DNA of 64,000 nucleotides from an uncultured Erysipelotrichaceae bacterium. Lineage in GTDB: Bacteria; Bacillota_I; Bacilli_A; RF39; UBA660. The position numbers were made by a program, and so were the translations under genes. Shown piece by piece: positions 25,627 through 34,126 of the stretch. The notes under the pieces were generated by a model. The model had not been told where the DNA came from, made no database searches, and saw nothing but the letters and a program-made list of their open reading frames with translations. The stretch's first letter is position 1; every line of letters begins with the position of its first letter. The stretch is from positions 1 through 64,000 of the forward strand of contig CACWWC010000003.1 in the NCBI GenBank assembly GCA_902764545.1, given 5' to 3'.

Positions 25627-25769
25627 TGAATGATAAAGTTATAAAAGAAATTATAATTATCGCAATTATTACACTTTCAATTATAGGTTGGTGTGGTGTT
25701 GCTAAAAAATATATTATAAAAGATAAAGAAGATTATATAGCTTTTAACATAAATTATGGAGGTGAATAA
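25626..25769 (+). CDS. 47-residue single-helix membrane peptide
   Basis: A small gene whose ATG overlaps the DUF4956 stop (TAATG) and whose stop is 1 base before the next ATG. It encodes a single membrane helix (about residues 8-25, IIIIAIITLSIIGWCG) and a charged tail. Its own 3' end carries the GGAGGTGA that serves the next gene, so all three are translationally linked. It is an unrecognised family, probably an accessory subunit of the VTC/DUF4956 complex. Confidence 0.65.
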   Translation: MNDKVIKEIIIIAIITLSIIGWCGVAKKYIIKDKEDYIAFNINYGGE

Positions 25770-25770
25770 T

Positions 25771-27426
25771 ATGAAAAATAAAAAGAAAATAGCTAAAATA
25801 ATAATACCTGTAATTGCTGGTATTTCTCTTTTGGGAGGAATCACTACATATATGGTATTAAATGGAAACATAGAAACATCGTTTGTTGAATCGAGTAATA
25901 AAGAAGGCAAAGATGAATCAGGAATAGATTGGTCAAAATATAAAGTATATGATATCAAACTTGCAGGAAGTAATGTTAAAATTACAAAAGCAGGTGTATA
26001 TAATATTACCGGTACCTTAAAAAATGGAACAATCACAGTAGATACAAATGATAATGTAAAACTAGTATTAAATAATACTAATATTACATCAAAAAATAAT
26101 CCCGCTATCTATGTAAAAAAGGCCAAAAACACTTATATTGAACTGAAAGGGAAAAACAAAATTAATTCAACTACCACAAATACATTAGATGCAGCAATAT
26201 ATTCAAAAGATGATTTATATCTGTATGGTAAAGGCAGTATAGAAATTAATTCAAATAAGGATGGAATAAGTAGTAAAGATGATTTATACATATTATCAGG
26301 AAATTATACAATTAATAGTGATGGGGACGGAATTAAAGGAAAAGACTCAGTAACAATAAAAAAAGGAGAATATACGATAACAAGTAAACAAGATGGTATT
26401 AAAACGACAAACGAAGAAAAAAAGGGAGAAATATTGATTGAAGATGCATCCTTCAAAATAACAGCCAACAATGATGGTATAACTTCATCCTCAAACATTG
26501 TAATAAATGGTGGAAAATACAAAATATCATCTGGAACAACAAAATCAGAAGAATCACAAAAAGGTATAAAAGCAGTTAAAACATTAACTATTAATAATGG
26601 TGATTTTACAATTACATCAATAGATGATACTATTCATTCAAATGATAGTATTACAATAAATAATGGAACATTTAAACTATCCAGTGGTGATGACGGAATA
26701 CATGCAGATAATACAGTCGCTATAAAAAAAGGAACAGTATCAATAGAAAAGTCTTGTGAAGGAATTGAAGCATATAAAATTAATTTAGAAGGAGGAGACA
26801 TTTCAGTTACAGCAAGTGATGATGGTATTAATATTGGAGGAGGTAATGATAACTCTGGAAGTGCAAATGGAAGAAAAGATGGTTTTGACCAAGATAATGG
26901 AGGATTACTAACTATATCAGGTGGAAATATCTATGTAAACGCCGACGGGGATGGTCTTGATTCGAATGGAAGTATTAAAATGACAGGCGGAGTAGTCCAT
27001 GTAGATGGGCCAACAAATAACGGCAATGGTGCGCTTGACTATAATGGCGAATTTACAATATCAGGAGGAGAATTAATTGCTGTAGGCTCATCAGGAATGG
27101 TTCAAAATGTATCAAATACATCAACACAAAATACAATATTAATAAACTTAGACGCTCAAACAAGTGGAGATATTTCACTAGGAAATATCACATATTCACC
27201 AAAGAAAAATTACCAATCAGTATTAATTTCTTCAAGTAGCTTAGAGCTTAACAAAGAATATACTTTAAAAACAGGGTCTAAGCAACAATCGATATCCCTA
27301 ACAAATACAGTGTCTTCAACCGGAAATACTCAAGCAATGGGAAATGGCATGAATAGAGGAATGCCCAATGGTGAAATGAGTGAAGGTGGTATGCAAAGAG
27401 GAGGTATGAGAGGTGGTCAAAGATAG
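25771..27426 (+). CDS. Cthe_2159-like carbohydrate-binding beta-helix protein
   Basis: 551 residues. The N-terminal membrane helix (about 7-27) is followed by a short linker and a long right-handed beta-helix made of degenerate repeats such as DGIKGKDSVTIKKGEYTI and DDGIHADNTVAIKKG. The family (DUF4353) includes Clostridium thermocellum Cthe_2159, which binds acidic polysaccharide. The C-terminus is rich in G, M and R, typical of these proteins. ATG 25771 follows GGAGGTGA. Its end encodes an AGGAGG used by the next gene, which overlaps it by 14 bases. Confidence 0.85.
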   Translation: MKNKKKIAKIIIPVIAGISLLGGITTYMVLNGNIETSFVESSNKEGKDESGIDWSKYKVYDIKLAGSNVKITKAGVYNITGTLKNGTITVDTNDNVKLVLNNTNITSKNNPAIYVKKAKNTYIELKGKNKINSTTTNTLDAAIYSKDDLYLYGKGSIEINSNKDGISSKDDLYILSGNYTINSDGDGIKGKDSVTIKKGEYTITSKQDGIKTTNEEKKGEILIEDASFKITANNDGITSSSNIVINGGKYKISSGTTKSEESQKGIKAVKTLTINNGDFTITSIDDTIHSNDSITINNGTFKLSSGDDGIHADNTVAIKKGTVSIEKSCEGIEAYKINLEGGDISVTASDDGINIGGGNDNSGSANGRKDGFDQDNGGLLTISGGNIYVNADGDGLDSNGSIKMTGGVVHVDGPTNNGNGALDYNGEFTISGGELIAVGSSGMVQNVSNTSTQNTILINLDAQTSGDISLGNITYSPKKNYQSVLISSSSLELNKEYTLKTGSKQQSISLTNTVSSTGNTQAMGNGMNRGMPNGEMSEGGMQRGGMRGGQR

Positions 27427-28447
27427 TGTTAAGATTGCTCTAATACCTTCCTTTGAGCCTGATCAAAAACTAATTGAAATAGTTAGTGAATTAAATAAAA
27501 ACGATTACAAAGTTATCGTAGTTAATGATGGGTCAGAAGAAAAATATGATAAAATATTCAATAAATGTAAATGTAAAGTAATCTCATATGATAATAATAA
27601 AGGAAAAGGGTATGCATTAAAAGAAGGATTAAAGTTTATTAAAAATAACTATGAAAATGCATATATTGTAACAATGGACTCAGATGGGCAACATACTGTA
27701 AGCGATGCTAATAAACTAATAGAGTATTTAAAACATAACAAGAGTACTTTAGTTTTAGGCTCTAGAAAAAGAAGCAAAAAAACACCACTTAAAAGTTTTC
27801 TTGGGAATATGATTACCTGTTTTACATTTGATTTCATAACACACAACAAAATATATGATACTCAAACAGGCCTAAGAGCATTCCACTCTAAATTAATAGA
27901 TTATATGCTACAAATAGAAGGAGATAGGTTTGAATATGAAATGAATGTTTTATTAAACTTAAAAAGAAATAATATAAAGGTAAAAGAATTACCTATCGAA
28001 ACAATATATATAGAAAATAATAAACATACTCATTTTAATTCAGTGAAAGACTCATATAAAATATACAAAGAAATAATAAAATTTTCTCTCTCATCAATAA
28101 TATCATTCATAATAGACTATATTTTGTATATACTATTTAACTTATTAACCAATAACATTATATTTTCAAATCTTTTGGCAAGAGCAATAAGTGCAACAAC
28201 GAATTATAATATGAATAAAAAATATGTATTTAAATCAAATAGAAACTATGAGTTTTATAAATATATTGTACTAGCAGTCTCAATCTTAATTTTAAACACT
28301 GTTTTAGTAACACTTTTGTCAAATGTATTTAATATTTATATATCAAAAATTATTACTGAAATAACGCTTTTTATTATTAGTTGGCTAGTACAAAAGATAA
28401 TAATATTTAAAGGAGATGACAATGCTTGCATAAATCTAAATTCTTAA
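27413..28447 (+). CDS. GT2 glycosyltransferase fused to GtrA domain
   Basis: 344 residues. The GT-A family 2 domain (residues about 1-210) has VVNDGSEE, TMDSDGQH (the DxD metal motif) and LGSRK. It is followed by a four-helix GtrA-like membrane domain (about 215-335). The pair fits a dolichyl/undecaprenyl-phosphate sugar transferase with its flippase. The start is GTG 27413, 8 bases after AGGAGG encoded by the upstream gene. It overlaps the next gene's start by 22 bases. Confidence 0.85.
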   Translation: MVKDSVKIALIPSFEPDQKLIEIVSELNKNDYKVIVVNDGSEEKYDKIFNKCKCKVISYDNNKGKGYALKEGLKFIKNNYENAYIVTMDSDGQHTVSDANKLIEYLKHNKSTLVLGSRKRSKKTPLKSFLGNMITCFTFDFITHNKIYDTQTGLRAFHSKLIDYMLQIEGDRFEYEMNVLLNLKRNNIKVKELPIETIYIENNKHTHFNSVKDSYKIYKEIIKFSLSSIISFIIDYILYILFNLLTNNIIFSNLLARAISATTNYNMNKKYVFKSNRNYEFYKYIVLAVSILILNTVLVTLLSNVFNIYISKIITEITLFIISWLVQKIIIFKGDDNACINLNS

Positions 28448-29304
28448 TACTATATTCTCTGATCCTAATAGCATTTACAATCTATGTATTGCTTGATACT
28501 TTTGTCTTAACTTCATCATATGAAGTAGCCTCATCAAATGATTATTCATATGAACAAAAAGAAACAGGAGATATAACTTCAACAGATAATAGTTATGAAG
28601 ATGACAATATCAAAATAAATATAAAAGAGTACAGAGAAAATGATACAAATGTTTATGTCGCAGATGTATATATAGAAGATATCAATTATTTAAAGACAGC
28701 ATTTGCATCAAATACATATGGAAAAAATGTAACTGATAAAACATCAAATATAGCGGAAGATGTTAATGCTATTCTAGCAATAAATGGAGATTATTATGGT
28801 GTTCAAGAAAAAGGATACGTTCTAAAAAATGGAAAAATGTATCGAAATTCCTCATCGGGAAAAGATGATTTAGTAATATATGAAAATGGGATGTGGGAAA
28901 TTATAAATGAGGATGATATTTCCCTAGAAGAACTATTAAATAAAGGCGCATATAACATTTTATCATTTGGTCCGTCTTTGATAAAAAACAGTACTATTTC
29001 CGTCACGGCAAGTGATGAGGTTGCTAAATCAATGAGAAGTAATCCAAGAACTGCAGTAGGAAAAATAAGTACTAACCACTATGTATTCGTAGTAAGTGAT
29101 GGTAGAACAAGTGAGTCAGCTGGACTAACATTATATGAATTAGCAAATTTTATGAAAAGTTTAGGATGTACATATGCATACAACTTAGACGGCGGAGGCT
29201 CATCAACAATGTATTTTAATGGTAATGTTGTAAATAATCCAACTACTAATGGTAATAGAATAAATGAAAGGAGTGTATCAGATATTGTCTATATTGGATA
29301 TTAA
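28426..29304 (+). CDS. Phosphodiester glycosidase-family exoprotein
   Basis: 292 residues. An N-terminal membrane helix (about 5-27) and an S/D-rich linker lead to a NAGPA domain (phosphodiester glycosidase). Marks are AINGDYYG, SFGPSLIKN, RSNPRTAVGK and NLDGGGSSTMYFNG. These enzymes remove sugar-1-phosphate caps or related phosphodiesters on surface polymers. The likely start is TTG 28426, 10 bases after GGAG. A nearer ATG (28422) is in another frame and would make only three codons (ATG CTT GCA TAA). Confidence 0.85.
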   Translation: MHKSKFLILYSLILIAFTIYVLLDTFVLTSSYEVASSNDYSYEQKETGDITSTDNSYEDDNIKINIKEYRENDTNVYVADVYIEDINYLKTAFASNTYGKNVTDKTSNIAEDVNAILAINGDYYGVQEKGYVLKNGKMYRNSSSGKDDLVIYENGMWEIINEDDISLEELLNKGAYNILSFGPSLIKNSTISVTASDEVAKSMRSNPRTAVGKISTNHYVFVVSDGRTSESAGLTLYELANFMKSLGCTYAYNLDGGGSSTMYFNGNVVNNPTTNGNRINERSVSDIVYIGY

Positions 29305-29665
29305 AGATTTAAAAAATGAAAATATTTTTAATATAGTTTTTTCTATATTTATCTTGTTATTTGGAATAATATATGAAGTTTTTTCTCATGGAGTAATCTC
29401 ATATTTTATGATATTTGCATTTCTAATTCCTATAATTAATTTTCTAATAAATATATTATTTATAAAATGTAATATAAAAGTCTTTCATATATCCAAAAAT
29501 ATTTTTACAGCAGGAGTCATAACGTTAACTCTAGCATCTATTGTAAAAGGAGTATTAGATATATATGGAACAACAAATAAACTAATATTTATTTATCCTG
29601 TAGTAGGAATCATACTATTAATTATAAGTATAATAATAGAAGTGAATATAACAAAATCAGAATAG
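29285..29665 (+). CDS. Small four-helix membrane protein
   Basis: About 126 residues, nearly all in four hydrophobic helices (FNIVFSIFILLFGIIYEVF and three more). No family recognised. An ATG at 29264 has no Shine-Dalgarno. AAAGGAG (29267-29273) points instead to ATA 29282 or TTG 29285. It overlaps the end of the phosphodiester glycosidase gene and is the last gene of the surface cassette. Confidence 0.6.
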   Translation: MSILDIKDLKNENIFNIVFSIFILLFGIIYEVFSHGVISYFMIFAFLIPIINFLINILFIKCNIKVFHISKNIFTAGVITLTLASIVKGVLDIYGTTNKLIFIYPVVGIILLIISIIIEVNITKSE

Positions 29666-29731
29666 AATTTGCATTTTTTCTTTAAAAAAAAATACTTTAA
29701 TTGTATAATTAATTTAAAGATGGAGGTTATT

Positions 29732-30628
29732 ATGAAAGATTATATGGATTTGGAAAAACTAAAGGTCGTTAAAGAAAGAAAAGGGTTTATCGCTGCACTT
29801 GATCAAAGTGGGGGTTCTACTCCAAAGGCACTAGAGAACTACGGAATAAAAAAAGATGAATACAAAAATGAAGATGAAATGTTTGATTTAGTGCATAAAA
29901 TGAGAACAAGAATTATTACATCACCAAGTTTTACAAGCAAGCACATTTTAGGCAGTATATTATTCTATAAAACAATGGAATCAAAAGTAAATGGCAAGTA
30001 TACAGCTGATTACTTATGGGAAGATAAAAATATTATAACTTTCTTAAAGGTTGATAAAGGTCTTGCGAATGAAGAAGATAATGTAAAATTGATGAAGCCA
30101 ATTCCAGACTTAGAAGAACAATTATCAGTAGCAAGACAAAGACATGTATTTGGAACTAAAATGAGAAGTGTTATTTTATCTGCCAATAAAGAAGGCATAA
30201 AAAAAGTAGTTAAACAACAATTTGAATTTGCAAAGGTAATATGCGATAATGGATTAGTTCCAATAATTGAACCAGAAGTAGATATTAATATCACTGATAA
30301 GGAAAGTGCAGAAGATATATTAAAAGAAACTATAGTAGAAGAGTTAAATAATTGGAATGAAAATGATTTAATAATGTTTAAATTTACAATTCCAACAAAA
30401 GAAAATCTCTACCTAGATTTATATAATTATAAATGCGTTGTAAGAGTAGTTGCACTATCAGGAGGATATACAACAGATCTAGCATGTAAACTTTTAAAGA
30501 AAAATGATAAAATGATTGCATCATTCTCAAGAGCATTAGTCCAAAACATATATGCATATCAAACAGATGAAGAATTTGATAAAGCATTAGGTGATGCAAT
30601 AGAAAAAATATATGAAGCATCAGTATAG
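29732..30628 (+). CDS. fda: Fructose-bisphosphate aldolase, class I
   Basis: 298 residues. A class I (Schiff-base) aldolase that splits fructose 1,6-bisphosphate in glycolysis. It has the start [18 protein letters not shown], the strand IIEPEVD and KFTIPT, where the lysine is the probable Schiff-base residue. ATG 29732 has GGAGG 5-9 bases upstream. An earlier ATG would add a tail read through the promoter region. Single gene with its own terminator. Confidence 0.92.
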   Translation: MKDYMDLEKLKVVKERKGFIAALDQSGGSTPKALENYGIKKDEYKNEDEMFDLVHKMRTRIITSPSFTSKHILGSILFYKTMESKVNGKYTADYLWEDKNIITFLKVDKGLANEEDNVKLMKPIPDLEEQLSVARQRHVFGTKMRSVILSANKEGIKKVVKQQFEFAKVICDNGLVPIIEPEVDINITDKESAEDILKETIVEELNNWNENDLIMFKFTIPTKENLYLDLYNYKCVVRVVALSGGYTTDLACKLLKKNDKMIASFSRALVQNIYAYQTDEEFDKALGDAIEKIYEASV

Positions 30629-30642
30629 AGTAGACAGTATAT

Positions 30643-30667
30643 AGTAGACGTAAAGTCTACTTTTTTT
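30643..30667 (+). terminator. Terminator of fda
   Basis: AGTAGAC (30643-30649) pairs with GTCTACT (30655-30661), followed by six T. Confidence 0.75.
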
Positions 30668-30739
30668 GTCAAAAAAAGCAAGTAAAATTTGACATCGGGA
30701 GGGGTAATTTACAATGTATATAATAGGAGAATAAAAAAT

Positions 30740-31300
30740 ATGAATACTAGAAACGTCAAACAATTAAAAGTATTAATATTTAGTTTAGTCACGATAATAA
30801 CACTAGGTATTGGATATGTTGGAATAACTGCGATTAATTTAGTAATAAATGGAGATGCGACTGCATCTGTAAATAATCAAAATTTCAATGTAAAGTTCTT
30901 GAGTGAAGAAAATGTTACTCCTACAATAACAGGTGAAGGTAATACTGTATCAGTGAAAGATGATATAACTGCAAAATTTAGTGTATCAACTTTAACTGGT
31001 TTAGGTGATAGTGAGGTGGCAACATTTATAGTGAAGAATGAATCAAGTGGATTTGTAGTAGAGTTTGTTGATTGTATAACTGAGATGCAAATGAGAAATA
31101 CGAATACAAATGTGGGAGGATATCCCGCAACACTAGTATTTGATTACCTAAATAATACATTACTAGGACAATTACCAAGCGATTTACAAAGTGTAATAGA
31201 ACCAACAAAGATGTATAATATTTATAATTATACGTCTTTTTCATTGTGCGAACATCTGTTTTATAGTATAATATATACAAATGGTGATTTATATGAATAG
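30740..31300 (+). CDS. Exported pilin/TasA-like protein, possibly truncated
   Basis: 186 residues from ATG 30740, which is preceded by AATAGGAG. A short basic start, a hydrophobic segment (about 12-36: VLIFSLVTIITLGIGYVG) and then a beta-rich exterior with NGDATASVNN resemble the N-terminus of TasA/SipW-dependent or pilin-like fibre proteins. The end is suspicious: the last 25 or so residues are read through an SOS box and the promoter of the next gene, and the stop lies inside that gene. The original C-terminus was probably lost by frameshift or deletion. Confidence 0.5.
   Translation: MNTRNVKQLKVLIFSLVTIITLGIGYVGITAINLVINGDATASVNNQNFNVKFLSEENVTPTITGEGNTVSVKDDITAKFSVSTLTGLGDSEVATFIVKNESSGFVVEFVDCITEMQMRNTNTNVGGYPATLVFDYLNNTLLGQLPSDLQSVIEPTKMYNIYNYTSFSLCEHLFYSIIYTNGDLYE
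31244..31272 (+). promoter_or_regulatory. Promoter with LexA box for the Y-family polymerase
   Basis: TTGTGC (31244-31249) and TATAAT (31267-31272) are 17 bases apart. CGAACATCTGTTTT (31249-31262) between them matches the Gram-positive LexA/DinR consensus CGAACNNNNGTTCG except at the last two bases. LexA bound here would block the promoter until DNA damage. Confidence 0.75.
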
Positions 31301-32777
31301 AGTATATATTTGTATTGATTTAAAAAGTTTTTATGCATCAGTCGAGTGTCAAGAGCGAGGTCTAGATCCTATGGATACTAATTTGGTAGTTGCAGATAAG
31401 TCCCGTACTGAAAAGACTATTTGTCTTGCTGTATCCCCATCCCTAAAGAAATTCGGTATACCAGGTAGAGCAAGGCTTTTTGAAGTGGTACAAAAAATTA
31501 AAGAGGTTAATTTAGAAAGGAGAAAAAAGAATAAATATAAAAAGTTTAGTGGCAAGTCTTATTCTGAAAAGGAATTAAATGCTAATTCTAATTTAGAACT
31601 TGATTATATAATAGCTCCTCCTCAAATGAAAAAATATATGAATTATAGTACTACTATTTATGATGTATACTTAAAATATGTAGCACCAGAAGATATATAC
31701 GCTTATTCCATAGATGAAGTGTTTTGTGATATTACTGCATACTTAAAAACTTATAAAATGACTCCACGAGAAATGATAACTAAAATGATTCAGGATGTAT
31801 ATGAAACAACTGGAATAACTGCAACAGGCGGAATAGGAACAAACATGTATCTTGCAAAAATTGCAATGGATATTGTGGCTAAACATATGGAGCCTAATAA
31901 ATTTGGAGTTAGAATTGCAGGGCTTGATGAAATTACATATAGAAAACTATTGTGGGCACATAAGCCAATTACAAGCTTTTGGCGAGTAGGAAAGGGTATT
32001 GCTAAACGCCTTGCTGATAACAATATGTATACCATGGGAGATGTTGCCAGAAAATCACTAGAAGACGAAGAGTTGCTTTATAAACTATTTGGAGTTAACG
32101 CAGAATATTTAATTGATCATGCCTGGGGCTGGGAACCATGCACCATGAAGGAAGTTAAAAACTTTAAACCAAAAATAAATAGTCTATCAGAAGGTCAAGT
32201 GCTTCACAAACCATATGATTATGAACATACTAAATTAATTGTTAAAGAAATGACTGATAATTTATCATTTGCACTTACTAGCAAAAACTTTGTAACAGAT
32301 CAGTTAGTGTTAGAAATAGGATATGACACAGAAAATATAAAATTCTACAAAGGAGAAATAACGGAAGATAGATATGGCAGGAAAATCCCTAAACATGCCC
32401 ATGGAACAATTAGAATTGATCATAAAACATCTTCATCTAAAATACTAAGAGAGCACGCGATTAAACTATTTGATCAAATTATTAATAAAAAATTATTAGT
32501 CAGAAGAATTTATGTAATAGCAGGAAATATAATAAGTAAAGATAAGGCTCAAAAAGAAAAAGTGTATGAGCAAATAGATTTGTTTACAAATTATGAAGCA
32601 GAAGATAGAAAAAAAACAAAAGAAAAACAAGAGGAAGAAAAAGATAACAATTTACAAGAAGCACTAATAAATATTAAAAATAAGTATGGTAAAAATGCCA
32701 TATTAAAAGGGATGAATTTAGAAGAGGGAGGAACTGCAATTGAAAGAAATGGGCAAGTTGGAGGACACAAGGGCTAA
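31293..32777 (+). CDS. Y-family DNA polymerase (UvrX/DinB-type)
   Basis: 494 residues. The N-terminal CIDLKSFYASVEC and AYSIDEVFCDIT carry the catalytic acids of Y-family polymerases, followed by the TGIGT-like loop, thumb helices and little-finger domain. Length and the YolD partner fit the Bacillus UvrX/YqjW group more than DinB. It performs error-prone bypass of DNA lesions. ATG 31293 is chosen because GGTGATT lies just upstream. The promoter carries an SOS box, so it should be damage-inducible. The next gene overlaps its last 38 bases. Confidence 0.92.
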   Translation: MNRVYICIDLKSFYASVECQERGLDPMDTNLVVADKSRTEKTICLAVSPSLKKFGIPGRARLFEVVQKIKEVNLERRKKNKYKKFSGKSYSEKELNANSNLELDYIIAPPQMKKYMNYSTTIYDVYLKYVAPEDIYAYSIDEVFCDITAYLKTYKMTPREMITKMIQDVYETTGITATGGIGTNMYLAKIAMDIVAKHMEPNKFGVRIAGLDEITYRKLLWAHKPITSFWRVGKGIAKRLADNNMYTMGDVARKSLEDEELLYKLFGVNAEYLIDHAWGWEPCTMKEVKNFKPKINSLSEGQVLHKPYDYEHTKLIVKEMTDNLSFALTSKNFVTDQLVLEIGYDTENIKFYKGEITEDRYGRKIPKHAHGTIRIDHKTSSSKILREHAIKLFDQIINKKLLVRRIYVIAGNIISKDKAQKEKVYEQIDLFTNYEAEDRKKTKEKQEEEKDNNLQEALINIKNKYGKNAILKGMNLEEGGTAIERNGQVGGHKG

Positions 32778-33174
32778 GTTTCCTTATGAAGATATCTTAT
32801 ATTTAGAACATCCGGAACCAAAAAACCATAAAAGACAACCTAAAGAAATGAGAGCGGGCCAATTTTCACCGTTTGCGGCCTTAACAGGATATGGGGAGCA
32901 GGTAAAGGAGACAGAAAGATATACAAGTGGTCAAATATTTCTTGATGAAGAAAGAAAAGATATACTAGATCAAACAATAAGTATGTTAAAAGAAAAATCA
33001 TCAAAAATTGTAATTACATATTTTTCTAAAGATGAAAAAAAACAAGGGGGAGAATATCTAGAAAAACAAGGGACACTAAAAAAAATAGATAGATATAGAA
33101 AAGAAATAATATTCACAGACAATACAAGAATAAAAATTGACAGTATTGTAAATATTAATGTAAATAAATTATAA
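32740..33174 (+). CDS. YolD-like protein
   Basis: 144 residues. The family mark MRAGQFSPFAALTGYGEQVKE is typical of YolD-like proteins, which accompany Y-family polymerases of the UvrX type and are thought to be their accessory factor. A beta-rich C-terminal part follows. TTG 32740 is the likely start (GGGAGG 8 bases upstream). An ATG 9 bases later is possible. It is translationally coupled to the polymerase through a 38-base overlap. Confidence 0.85.
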   Translation: MKEMGKLEDTRAKFPYEDILYLEHPEPKNHKRQPKEMRAGQFSPFAALTGYGEQVKETERYTSGQIFLDEERKDILDQTISMLKEKSSKIVITYFSKDEKKQGGEYLEKQGTLKKIDRYRKEIIFTDNTRIKIDSIVNINVNKL

Positions 33175-33214
33175 TAATTATAAATAATTTGATATACTAA
33201 TAATGGTGATGTAT

Positions 33215-34117
33215 ATGGATTCTAATTTAGTTATAGAAAGAGAAAAACCATATATAGACGATATATGTAATAGATATGGTTATGATAGTAATATAAGACA
33301 TCTTTTATATATTATTATTCCAGCATTCATTATAAAATATGGAATAAAGAAAGAACAATTAGTTTTAAATACATTTAAAAATATCAAAATCATTATTAGT
33401 GAGAAAAAAGATCAATATATTAAAGCTTACTACTCCTCAAGACCAATATTTGAACAAAATAAGTATAAAACTGTAAAAGTGATGGTAATTCAAAATTATG
33501 AAAAAATATCTTTAATAAATCTATTAGACAATCTAGTACATGAATTTAATCATGCAATTAACTCCGAAGTAAATGAAATAAAAGAAACAAAGAATTATCT
33601 ATATCTAAGAACCGGGTTAACATATCGTCTTTATAAGAAAAATCCGCTTAGTTTTATAAGAAAAGACACATCATATATATTAGAAGAAATAATAAATACC
33701 AAGCAAACAGAAGAAATAATCGATATTATTAAATCTTTTAAACCAGCAAACAGTGAAATTAGTAATACAATATATGCGATTAATAATGAGACAAATCATA
33801 AATATAATTCTCAGTCATATTATTTAGAGAGTTACTCTTGCAAGAAAATATTAGAAAACAAAACTTTTATAAATACTTTAGCAAATCTAAGATTAAATGG
33901 AGAGGTATATGAAATAGCAAAATGGTTTGATGATATAGTTGGTAGAGAAGGAACGTATAAAGAATTGATACTCTTATTAAAAGAAATAAATGAATTAGAG
34001 TTAGAATATGCAAACAGGAAAATATTTAAGAGTATTATTTTTAATAAAATAAAATCAACATCAAATAAAATTATGAGAATAGTTGAAAAATTTGATAGAA
34101 GTGTAAATTATAGGTAA
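33215..34117 (+). CDS. HExxH putative zinc metallopeptidase
   Basis: 300 residues. HEFNH (about 107-111) preceded by a hydrophobic stretch is a zinc-peptidase motif, and the acidic LEEIINTKQTEE further on may supply the third ligand. No signal peptide. No wider family recognised. GGTGATGT precedes ATG 33215. It lies 9 bases before the MurL-like gene and so probably belongs to the wall-precursor operon, where it could process a precursor peptide. That role is inference. Confidence 0.5.
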   Translation: MDSNLVIEREKPYIDDICNRYGYDSNIRHLLYIIIPAFIIKYGIKKEQLVLNTFKNIKIIISEKKDQYIKAYYSSRPIFEQNKYKTVKVMVIQNYEKISLINLLDNLVHEFNHAINSEVNEIKETKNYLYLRTGLTYRLYKKNPLSFIRKDTSYILEEIINTKQTEEIIDIIKSFKPANSEISNTIYAINNETNHKYNSQSYYLESYSCKKILENKTFINTLANLRLNGEVYEIAKWFDDIVGREGTYKELILLLKEINELELEYANRKIFKSIIFNKIKSTSNKIMRIVEKFDRSVNYR

Positions 34118-34126
34118 GGTGACATT

